Assembly: GCA_011389745.1 (NCBI GenBank)
Contig: JAABTQ010000013.1
Span: 1-64,000 of the forward strand
Direction of reading: 5' to 3'
From: Desulfobacteraceae bacterium
Lineage (GTDB): Bacteria; Desulfobacterota; Desulfobacteria; Desulfobacterales; SKZT01
Length of the DNA: 64,000 nucleotides
This document shows, in pieces, positions 46,964 to 53,939 of the stretch. The first letter of the stretch is position 1. Each line of letters begins with the position of its first letter. The position numbers and the translations under genes were made by a program. Under the pieces are notes generated by a model. The model saw nothing but the letters and a program-made list of their open reading frames with translations, searched no databases and was not told where the DNA came from.

Positions 46964-47164
46964 ATGGCAAACGGCGTCGTGAAATGGTTTAGTGAAAAAA
47001 AAGGTTACGGTTTTATTGAACAAGAGGACGGTCCTGATGTCTTTGTTCATTATTCCGGAATTGAGGGAAACGGTTTTAAATGCCTATACGAGGGAAACCG
47101 TGTTACCTTTGATATAGAAGAAGGTAAAAAAGGGCCTACGGCTGTTAATGTTATTGTAGAATAA
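46964..47164 (+). CDS. cold-shock domain protein
   Basis: A single cold-shock domain of 66 residues that binds single-stranded RNA and DNA. RNP1 is KKGYGFIEQ (residues 12-20) and RNP2 is DVFVHY (26-31). It starts with [15 protein letters not shown], the usual pattern. AAAAGGAGGG lies before the ATG, giving a very strong ribosome binding site. It is slightly unusual in HYSGIEG where most have HFSAI. It is monocistronic. Confidence 0.95.
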   Translation: MANGVVKWFSEKKGYGFIEQEDGPDVFVHYSGIEGNGFKCLYEGNRVTFDIEEGKKGPTAVNVIVE

Positions 47165-47233
47165 ACCGGCCAAAAATTGAAAAGGGGTATTTCTTTTTTA
47201 TAGCTCTGGCTCTTCTTATGGCATTGGGAGAGC

Positions 47234-47362
47234 CTATTTCCTAATCCATTGGCCGATGGAAAATCTTTCATATCCGCAGGCAAAGCCTATCATTTTTTGA
47301 TACTCCCATTCAATCATGCGATAAGTTCCTAATCTGATTCCTGAGTTTTTAATGCTTGTCAT
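47234..47362 (-). CDS. possible 42-residue small protein
   Basis: A short minus-strand frame with AAGAGG (47370-47375) 7 bases before its ATG. The predicted peptide is rich in aromatics (WEYQKMIGFACGYERF) and does not look like composition noise. A TTGAAA-N16-TATATA pair (47378-47405) lies directly upstream but so close that the transcript would start inside the ribosome binding site. I do not recognise the peptide. It could also be the remnant of a larger gene. Confidence 0.3.
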   Translation of the reverse strand: MTSIKNSGIRLGTYRMIEWEYQKMIGFACGYERFSIGQWIRK

Positions 47363-47536
47363 TCCAAAACCTCTTAGTATATATACTGTTGTGCAATTTT
47401 TTCAATACCTATCAATGAATAGTGCTGAAAAGCTTCACCTTATGTACGGCCCTCGCGGAAATAACATAATGTGAAGATGTCGGAGTTCTTAAGAGGTCAT
47501 TTGGTAAAATGAAAACTGATATTATAAGGATTTGAA

Positions 47537-49108
47537 ATGATTACCTTGTTGGATTATGGCGCTGGTAATGTCCGGAGCGTGATCAATGCCATTGAAAGCC
47601 TTGGTGAAAAAGTTAAAATTGTTGAAAGTATCGAAGATATTTTATCAGCGGAAAAATTAGTATTTCCTGGAGTCGGCAACTTTATCAGCATGATTCGCAT
47701 TTTGCAGAACAAGAATTATTGCGAGCCCATAAAGGAATTTCTGAATTCCGGTCGTCCCTTCCTGGGAATTTGCCTGGGCTTGCAGGCGCTTTTCGAGGAA
47801 AGTGAAGAGGCCCCCGGAGCAAGGGGATTGGGGATATTTCGCGGCAAGGTCATGCGTTTTGATATCGATCTTTCAGTTCCCCATATCGGATGGAACGGAA
47901 TAAATATCAAAAAGCCTTCACGGATATTTTCAGGCCTTTCAGGAATGGAAAAGCTGTATTTCGTGCATTCATATCATGTTGTACCTGAAGACAGACAAGT
48001 GGTGTTGACCACTACCAATTATGGGATCGAATTTGTCAGCAGCGTTCAGCAGGGCAATATTATTGCCACGCAGTTTCATCCGGAAAAAAGCGGGAAAACA
48101 GGCATTCAACTCCTAAAAAATTTTATTCAAACCGATCTTCCGGAAACGCTTCCGCCGGAAATTTCTTTAAAAACACATATTGCCAAAAGGATAATTGCCT
48201 GTCTGGATGTACGCGCAAACGATCAAGGGGATCTGGTGGTAACCAAAGGAGATCGCTACGATGTTCGGGAAAACGGAAATGTGCGAAACCTGGGAAAACC
48301 TGTAGAGATGGCCGGCAAATACTATCAGGAAGGTGCGGATGAGATTGTCTTTTTAAATATCACGGGTTTCAGAGATTTTCCTCTTGAAGATATCCCTATG
48401 CTTGAGGTTTTGAAACAGACATCCTTAAATGTATTTGTCCCGCTGACTATTGGCGGTGGTATCCGCGATTACATGGATAAAAATGGTAAACACTATTCAT
48501 CATTGGATGTGGTCTCGGAATACTTTCGTTCCGGAGCCGACAAGATATCAATTGGAAGTGATGCTGTTTTGATCGTGGAGGATTATCTGAAAACCCAAAA
48601 AGCAACCGGCCTAAGTTCGATCGAGCGGATTTCACAGGTATATGGCAATCAGGCGGTGGTTATTTCCATCGATCCGAAACGGGTGTATGTTAAATCTCCC
48701 AATGGAATAAGGCACAATGTGATAGAAACCCAATTTCCCGGACCTGAAGGAGAAGTTTATTGCTGGTATCAATGTACAATCAAGGGAGGGCGGGAAGGCA
48801 GACAAGTTGATGCGGTGACCATGGCGCAGGTTTGTGAAAAACTTGGGGCAGGGGAGATTCTGCTGAATTGTATTGATCGGGATGGTACCAACATGGGTTT
48901 TGATCTTGAATTGATCAATGCCGTGAAATCTGCTGTATCAATACCTGTCATCGCCTCAAGCGGCGCCGGTTGCGAGGCTCACTTTTATGAGGTTTTTTCC
49001 CGGACAGATGCTGAATCTGCATTGGCAGCGGGTATTTTTCACCGGGAAGAACTTTCAGTAAAAGCGGTTAAGGACTACCTGAAAGGCAAGGTGGAAATTC
49101 GGGTTTAA
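47537..49108 (+). CDS. bifunctional imidazole glycerol phosphate synthase (HisH-HisF fusion, HIS7 type)
   Basis: A 523-residue fusion of glutaminase and cyclase that makes imidazole glycerol phosphate and AICAR in histidine synthesis. HisH part (1-205): YGAGNVRSV, catalytic Cys79 in GICLGLQAL, and His181 with Glu183 in QFHPEKSG. HisF part (about 212-523): Asp224 in IACLDVR, Asp379 in ISIDPKRVYV, GEILLNCIDRDG and PVIASSGAG. The cyclase carries the extra loops of eukaryotic HIS7: MDKNGKHYSSLDVVSEYFRS and GEVYCWYQCTIKGGRE. Bacteria usually have separate hisH and hisF. AAGGA precedes the ATG. No other his gene is near. Confidence 0.92.
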   Translation: MITLLDYGAGNVRSVINAIESLGEKVKIVESIEDILSAEKLVFPGVGNFISMIRILQNKNYCEPIKEFLNSGRPFLGICLGLQALFEESEEAPGARGLGIFRGKVMRFDIDLSVPHIGWNGINIKKPSRIFSGLSGMEKLYFVHSYHVVPEDRQVVLTTTNYGIEFVSSVQQGNIIATQFHPEKSGKTGIQLLKNFIQTDLPETLPPEISLKTHIAKRIIACLDVRANDQGDLVVTKGDRYDVRENGNVRNLGKPVEMAGKYYQEGADEIVFLNITGFRDFPLEDIPMLEVLKQTSLNVFVPLTIGGGIRDYMDKNGKHYSSLDVVSEYFRSGADKISIGSDAVLIVEDYLKTQKATGLSSIERISQVYGNQAVVISIDPKRVYVKSPNGIRHNVIETQFPGPEGEVYCWYQCTIKGGREGRQVDAVTMAQVCEKLGAGEILLNCIDRDGTNMGFDLELINAVKSAVSIPVIASSGAGCEAHFYEVFSRTDAESALAAGIFHREELSVKAVKDYLKGKVEIRV

Positions 49109-49165
49109 AGTTAGCGGTTATGGGGGAAAGCGATTGATTCAAATACCGGGATAGCAAATGGCTCA

Positions 49166-50356
49166 TTAAGTCGTAATCATCTCCAGTTCCCTGCGGTTTT
49201 TTTCAAGTTCTTTGAGACGGGCCTGGTCGTTTTGATGATAGATGGCTTCGGCTTCTTTAAGTTCTTCGTATTCCATGTCCCATTGAGCGCCTGTGGCGAC
49301 CCGATTACCTATCAGGGCTGCATAACGACCCAGAACTTTATTGCCGCCCTCGATGCTTTCAACGATCATGATCATAGACTGAGTGACCTTGGCAACTCCG
49401 GAGCAAATCTGGGAGACATTGTCTATGGCGACTTTCATATGACTTGCGCCTTCAGAGAATTTTTCAACCATATTAACATGAAGATGGCCTCTTTCCCGAA
49501 AATCATTAATCAGTTTTCTGTAGCTTTTTAAAGCGGACTGATAATTGACATTCATATCAATGCTGGTTTTGTGTTTAAATTCCTGGCTTTGGCTGTCTCG
49601 CAAGGCCATTTCAAGATGGTCTCTGGCCTTTTCCACTTCGGGAAACCGATCATTTAATGGGTTCAATGATTGGTGAAGCGCAATTAATTCCTTTAATTGG
49701 AATTCCAGGTCATGGCTTGTCTGAACTTGATTATAGTAGGCCTTGCGATCTGAATGAATCTGATCCGTATATGAGTCGCTGACATCGGTCAGATTCTTGA
49801 CGATATTGTCCACCTCCATTACCGTGTTTAGAAGCCCCTCATTCAGATATTTAAGATTGGAAATATATCGGTCGATCATGGTGCGAAACTCTGAAAGGGC
49901 TATCTCGCCGGGCTCCCTGGGGACCTCTTTTTTAATGGCTTCAAAGTCGGTGTAGGTTTCTATTTTCTGGCGAATCAAACCCATGTATAAAAGCGCTTTT
50001 CGGATAAGCCCATATTTGACTGGTCTTTGCTTTTCAACCGGGACTTTTTCCTCTATAATTTTTTTCGTGCGGGCTGCCACAAGGGTTTTGAGTCCTTCTT
50101 CAATGAGCTTGATTTCCTCAACTATTTTTTCAAGGTGAGTGGAATTGAAATTGGATGATTTGATTTCCTCATAAAATCCGCTTTCTTTCCCGGAATTATC
50201 GGAGTTGTCGGTTGCCCGGCTTTCAGGCAAGCCTGCTTCCCACAATCGCCCGATAGGGTTCACAGGCCGGTATGATTTGCTGTATTGGGTAACAATTTTG
50301 TCCACTTCCTCGGAAATTTTTATCAGCTGTCCGGATTTTTTTTGATGATCATCCAC
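49166..50356 (-). CDS. coiled-coil protein of unknown function
   Basis: A 396-residue, mostly helical, soluble protein that I do not recognise. No signal peptide or membrane segment is seen. Acidic and basic heptad-like stretches run through most of it (for example KIVEEIKLIEEGLKTL and RLKELEKNRRELEM at the end). The GTG start at 50356 has GAGGAAA upstream; an ATG close by is out of frame. It converges with hisHF. The length and helical bundle look recall TelA-like or chemoreceptor-type coiled coils, but no specific motif supports either. Confidence 0.75.
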   Translation of the reverse strand: MDDHQKKSGQLIKISEEVDKIVTQYSKSYRPVNPIGRLWEAGLPESRATDNSDNSGKESGFYEEIKSSNFNSTHLEKIVEEIKLIEEGLKTLVAARTKKIIEEKVPVEKQRPVKYGLIRKALLYMGLIRQKIETYTDFEAIKKEVPREPGEIALSEFRTMIDRYISNLKYLNEGLLNTVMEVDNIVKNLTDVSDSYTDQIHSDRKAYYNQVQTSHDLEFQLKELIALHQSLNPLNDRFPEVEKARDHLEMALRDSQSQEFKHKTSIDMNVNYQSALKSYRKLINDFRERGHLHVNMVEKFSEGASHMKVAIDNVSQICSGVAKVTQSMIMIVESIEGGNKVLGRYAALIGNRVATGAQWDMEYEELKEAEAIYHQNDQARLKELEKNRRELEMITT

Positions 50357-50700
50357 AATTGTTTCCTCAAATTCTTAAAAGAAAAAAGTCAGTTTTCAGG
50401 TTTTCGTTCAAGGCCGGGGTGATTATAGATATAAATATAGCGCAAACAATATGGTTAGGTCAAATGGGGTCAGATAAAAAAATAAAATATCTTCTGATTG
50501 TAACTGATTACGGGGAGAATATCTTAAATTGACATGGTATATTTTCTTATTTATTCTGACTCTTGTTCTTGATCAGAATAGGATTGAGCAGGATCAAGGG
50601 CACAGGATTAAGAGAGCCAAGTAATGAGGGAGTATTTCATTTTTCTTGAGTCCGATATGGCTGTTTTTTCAAGTTCGAATTAACTTCATAGGCAAGCATA
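50357..50700 (+). other. intergenic region before the small zinc-ribbon gene
   Basis: Holds a candidate promoter (50529-50557). A stretch around 50461-50480 (AAATGGGGTCAGATAAAA) resembles half of the GGGGTCAGA palindromes seen in REP-type elements, but without a partner arm. No gene is supported. Confidence 0.35.
50529..50557 (+). promoter_or_regulatory. candidate sigma-70 promoter of the zinc-ribbon gene
   Basis: Perfect TTGACA (50529-50534), exact 17-bp spacer, TATTCT (50552-50557; 4 of 6), about 145 bases before the ATG. Confidence 0.45.
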
Positions 50701-50982
50701 ATGATGGGAAAACATTCCGGTGATTCAACAAAAGTTTGCCCTGTGTGCGGCGCAAGCGAAACAGACAGCTGTTTGGACTTGGAAAAGCTCGGGGTAAGAA
50801 GTCTTAATTCCAACCATGAATCCGTTTGTCCCGTATGCGGAGGAGATTATGCCCTGATTGTGTGGATTGGGTCATACAAAATGTGCGAGCTGTGCGCTCA
50901 AAACAAAGAGCAGGCGATTCGTATCCTCAAGCATAAGCACAACAAAAAATTAAACAGGATTTTGGCGGAACTCGATCGTTGA
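50701..50982 (+). CDS. small zinc-ribbon protein of unknown function
   Basis: A 93-residue protein with three Cys pairs: CPVCGAS (residues 13-16), CPVCGGD (near 43) and CELC (near 62), enough for one or two zinc ribbons. The C-terminal 30 residues are a basic helix (KHKHNKKLNRILAELDR). No catalytic domain is visible. ATG 50701 and 50704 are both possible; neither has a strong ribosome binding site. A hairpin follows, shared with the convergent PxxKW gene. Confidence 0.7.
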   Translation: MMGKHSGDSTKVCPVCGASETDSCLDLEKLGVRSLNSNHESVCPVCGGDYALIVWIGSYKMCELCAQNKEQAIRILKHKHNKKLNRILAELDR

Positions 50983-50995
50983 TTTTTTAAAAAAT

Positions 50996-51031
50996 AACCC
51001 CGCCCTGTGTCTTTAATGTCAAAGCGGGGTT
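50996..51031. terminator. hairpin between convergent Cys-rich protein genes
   Basis: AACCCCGC (50996-51003) pairs perfectly with GCGGGGTT (51024-51031). No strong T run follows on the plus side. It is probably a shared terminator for two convergent genes. Confidence 0.55.
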
Positions 51032-51056
51032 TGTCGAATGCGATCGAAGCGAAAAA

Positions 51057-51338
51057 TTATTTTCGTTTACTCAGACGTTTGGAAGCTTTCAACGGATTGA
51101 TTTTGGCCTCTGCGGCAGCGGCAGCGGTTATATGAGAGGCCATATTACACCGGCCGTTTTTCCATTTCAATGCAGGCTCCGGAAATGATTGGCAATACCA
51201 TCCGCCGGAAACCTCAACCTTTCGGTTACAAGCCTCACAATATTCTACGACCTCATGACAAAATCCGCCACTATAGGAACAACCTTTTGGGGTCATTAAA
51301 GGACATTCTTTACCATTGCGAACAGTTGTACAAATCAT
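51057..51338 (-). CDS. PxxKW family cysteine-rich protein
   Basis: A 93-residue cytoplasmic protein with eight cysteines and the family's naming motif in PALKWKNGRCNMA. The Cys spacing (CTTVRNGKECP, GCSYSGGFC, CEAC, YCQSF) matches this family, which is known mainly from deltaproteobacteria and has no established function. The C-terminal tail is Ala- and Lys-rich. AAGAGGT precedes the ATG. A terminator-like hairpin lies in its leader, which is odd (51375-51402). Confidence 0.85.
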   Translation of the reverse strand: MICTTVRNGKECPLMTPKGCSYSGGFCHEVVEYCEACNRKVEVSGGWYCQSFPEPALKWKNGRCNMASHITAAAAAEAKINPLKASKRLSKRK

Positions 51339-51374
51339 TTTAAATACCTCTTAAAAATTTAATTATGTTGAATT

Positions 51375-51402
51375 AAAAAAAAAGCCTGGCAAACGACCAG
51401 GC
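51375..51402 (-). terminator. minus-strand intrinsic terminator in the PxxKW leader
   Basis: On the minus strand GCCTGG (51397-51402) pairs with CCAGGC (51384-51389) and is followed by nine T (51375-51383). It is a well-formed terminator pointing at the PxxKW gene 37 bases away. No minus-strand gene lies upstream. A second hairpin (TTTGATA at 51405-51411 with 51418-51424) is next to it. Confidence 0.65.
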
Positions 51403-51558
51403 AGTTTGATATTTTACTATCAAATTAACTCACGAATTATAATCAAAAAGATTGATTTTGTCAAGAAAAAAAGTATATATTTGAAATACGTGCCTTTTTC
51501 GTCATTGGCAAAGCATGACGAACTCCGGCTATCATTTTGGTTTATGGAAAGAAAAAAT

Positions 51559-52533
51559 ATGCTTAAAGAAGAAGCGAAAGAGGTTTTAAGAATTGAGGCT
51601 GAGGGCATTCTAAGGCTCATTGAACGAATTGATGACCGGTTTACCGAGATGGTGGAACTGATATATAACAGCAAAGGTCGTGTCATTGTCGGAGGCATCG
51701 GAAAATCCGGAATTGTGGGAAGAAAAATCGTTGCCACTTTAAACAGCACGGGCACAAGAGCGTTGTTTCTTCACCCAGTCGAGGCCATGCACGGTGACCT
51801 GGGAATTGTCAGTCAGGATGATGTATTTCTCGCGCTTTCCAACAGCGGTGAAACAGATGAGTTGAATATCCTTATACCGAGCATTCAACAGATTGGATGC
51901 AAGGTGATTGCTCTTACGGGAAACCTGAATTCCACATTAGCAAAATCAAGCGATGTGGTCATCGATGTTGGTGTGGCGCGTGAAGCATGCCCTATGGGTC
52001 TGGCGCCGACCGCCAGCACAACGGCTCTGTTGGCGATGGGTGATGCTTTGGCTGTGGTGTTGATCAAAAAACGGCATTTTAATACGGGTGATTTCAAGCG
52101 CATCCATCCTGGCGGAGCTCTTGGCCATAGACTGTCAAGCAGTGTAAAAGATATCATGCTTGTTGGTAAACATGTCCCCATGGTTCGGATAGGGACACCC
52201 CTGGAACAAGCGGTCATTGAGATGGACCGTCCAAATCTGGGAGTTACTTTTGTGGTGGATGATCATTCCCGTTTGTGCGGTATTATTACTGATGGGGACA
52301 TACGCAGGTTAATCGTTCAGGAAAAAACGATTAGTGATTACATTGTAGAGGAGGTCATGACGCAAACTCCTTTAAACATCGGGCCTGAAGCTCCGGCTTA
52401 CGATGCGCTTAACCTCATGGAGCAGTATCAAATCACTGTGTTACCGATTATCGAAGATGACATGACGGTTACAGGGATATTGCACCTGCACGATATTTTG
52501 GGTAAAGGTGAATTTAAGTTTAATGGACGGTAG
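51559..52533 (+). CDS. kdsD: arabinose-5-phosphate isomerase (KpsF/GutQ family)
   Basis: Converts ribulose-5-phosphate to arabinose-5-phosphate, the first step to KDO for LPS. From ATG 51559 it has 324 residues: an N-terminal SIS domain (about 25-170; GIGKSGIVGRKI, STGTRALFLHP, ISNSGETDELN-like ALSNSGETDEL, EACPMGLAPTASTT) and two CBS domains (about 195-320; FVVDDHSRLCGIITDGDIRR). ATG 51559 has GGAAAG 7 bases upstream; earlier in-frame ATGs (51544, 51406) would add sequence foreign to the family. It is followed by the PFK gene after 38 bases. Confidence 0.92.
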   Translation: MLKEEAKEVLRIEAEGILRLIERIDDRFTEMVELIYNSKGRVIVGGIGKSGIVGRKIVATLNSTGTRALFLHPVEAMHGDLGIVSQDDVFLALSNSGETDELNILIPSIQQIGCKVIALTGNLNSTLAKSSDVVIDVGVAREACPMGLAPTASTTALLAMGDALAVVLIKKRHFNTGDFKRIHPGGALGHRLSSSVKDIMLVGKHVPMVRIGTPLEQAVIEMDRPNLGVTFVVDDHSRLCGIITDGDIRRLIVQEKTISDYIVEEVMTQTPLNIGPEAPAYDALNLMEQYQITVLPIIEDDMTVTGILHLHDILGKGEFKFNGR

Positions 52534-52571
52534 CTTTCTAAAAAAAAATACAATGAAATGAATGGAACAAA

Positions 52572-53915
52572 ATGGACTTGAAATCAATTCCGACCCAAAT
52601 CCTGACCTTGGGTGTTGCGACAATTAAGTCGCCTATCCGGCGAAAAAATCAGACCCCTGACGAAAAACGTTTTGTGTCAGATTCTTCAAGAGTACTTATT
52701 GATGTAAATTTGGCTACCCTGGAAAGGATGATCGAGGAAAAAATGACGATTCCATCCTTTGAAATAGGGGGACCGCGATCGCAGATCTATTTTGATCCCA
52801 GCAAGGTCAAATGTGCCCTGGTCACTTGCGGTGGGTTATGCCCCGGACTTAATGACATTATTCGTGCCATTGTTTTGGAACTTTATTTTGGCTATGGAAC
52901 GAAAAATGTTCTGGGTATCCGTTATGGTCTGCAAGGTTTTATACCCAAGTATGGTCATGAATTAATGGAACTGACGCCTCTTTCTGTGGGACATATTCTG
53001 GAGATGGGAGGTACTATTCTTGGCTCTTCCCGAGGTCCACAGTCCATCGAAGAAATTGTCGACAGTCTCATGCGCATGAATATCGGTATCCTTTTTATGA
53101 TCGGCGGAGATGGTACTCTCAAGGCAGCATCAAAAATAGCCGATGTTATTCTGGAACGAAATCTGAAGATAAGTGTTGTCGGCATTCCTAAAACAATCGA
53201 TAATGATATTTATATGGTTTCACGTTCTTTTGGATTCGATACGGCGGTGGAAGTTGCCACGCAAGCCCTGGTAGGCGCCCATAATGAAGCAGCGGGTTAT
53301 CCTAACGGTATTGGATTGATTAAACTCATGGGGCGTCACTCAGGATTTATCGCGGCCACTGCCGCCCTGGCTCAGCAGGTGGTTAACTTTGTTCTTATTC
53401 CGGAAGTCGATATTGATCTGGAAGGACCAAATGGTTTTTTGACATCCCTGGAAAAACGGTTGCAAGAACGAGAGCATGCCGTGGTACTTGTTGCTGAAGG
53501 AGCCGGCCAAAATTTTTTTTTAAATTACAACCAGGAAACCGATCCATCCGGAAATTTACGTTTGAATGACATCGGACTTTTCTTAAAAGATGCCATTACC
53601 TCCTATTTTGATAAAAAGCAGATACCGATCTCGCTCAAATATATCGATCCAAGCTATATTATCAGGAGTCTTCCCGCCAATGCCAATGATCATGCTTTCT
53701 GCAGCTTTTTGGGAAGGGATGCGGTTCATGCGGCAATGGCAGGAAAAACCAAGATGCTTGTTGGAAATATCAATGGCCATTTTGTTCATGTACCCCTGGA
53801 GGCCACCGCGGGAAAAAGAAAGCAGGTGGACCCACAGGGAAAACTCTGGCTCAATGTATTGGACGCAACAGGCCAGGGATCATTGGTTAACAGTATACAT
53901 GCTCATCAATCCTGA
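52572..53915 (+). CDS. 6-phosphofructokinase, PfkA family, long (plant/trypanosome-like) type
   Basis: Phosphorylates fructose-6-phosphate in glycolysis. The 447 residues are longer than E. coli PfkA (320). Motifs: TCGGLCPGLNDIIRAIV, GTILGSSRGPQ, GGDGT with Gly181, PKTIDNDI with Lys207 and catalytic Asp210, and MGRHSGFIAA. Gly181 (GGDG) speaks for ATP rather than pyrophosphate as donor, while Lys207 is the residue of pyrophosphate enzymes. This G/K mix is known from ATP-dependent enzymes of plants and trypanosomes. ATP use is the better guess. A weak ribosome binding site precedes the ATG. Confidence 0.9.
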   Translation: MDLKSIPTQILTLGVATIKSPIRRKNQTPDEKRFVSDSSRVLIDVNLATLERMIEEKMTIPSFEIGGPRSQIYFDPSKVKCALVTCGGLCPGLNDIIRAIVLELYFGYGTKNVLGIRYGLQGFIPKYGHELMELTPLSVGHILEMGGTILGSSRGPQSIEEIVDSLMRMNIGILFMIGGDGTLKAASKIADVILERNLKISVVGIPKTIDNDIYMVSRSFGFDTAVEVATQALVGAHNEAAGYPNGIGLIKLMGRHSGFIAATAALAQQVVNFVLIPEVDIDLEGPNGFLTSLEKRLQEREHAVVLVAEGAGQNFFLNYNQETDPSGNLRLNDIGLFLKDAITSYFDKKQIPISLKYIDPSYIIRSLPANANDHAFCSFLGRDAVHAAMAGKTKMLVGNINGHFVHVPLEATAGKRKQVDPQGKLWLNVLDATGQGSLVNSIHAHQS

Positions 53916-53939
53916 GTATTTTAAAAATGCCATATAGGA

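Noticed and set aside
50461-50480. AAATGGGGTCAGATAAAA as half of a REP-type element
   Set aside because: No complementary arm and no nearby REP-associated transposase; too little to call.
51406-51558. In-frame N-terminal extension of the KdsD protein
   Set aside because: The extension is foreign to the family and overlaps an AT-rich regulatory region; ATG 51559 has the better ribosome binding site.
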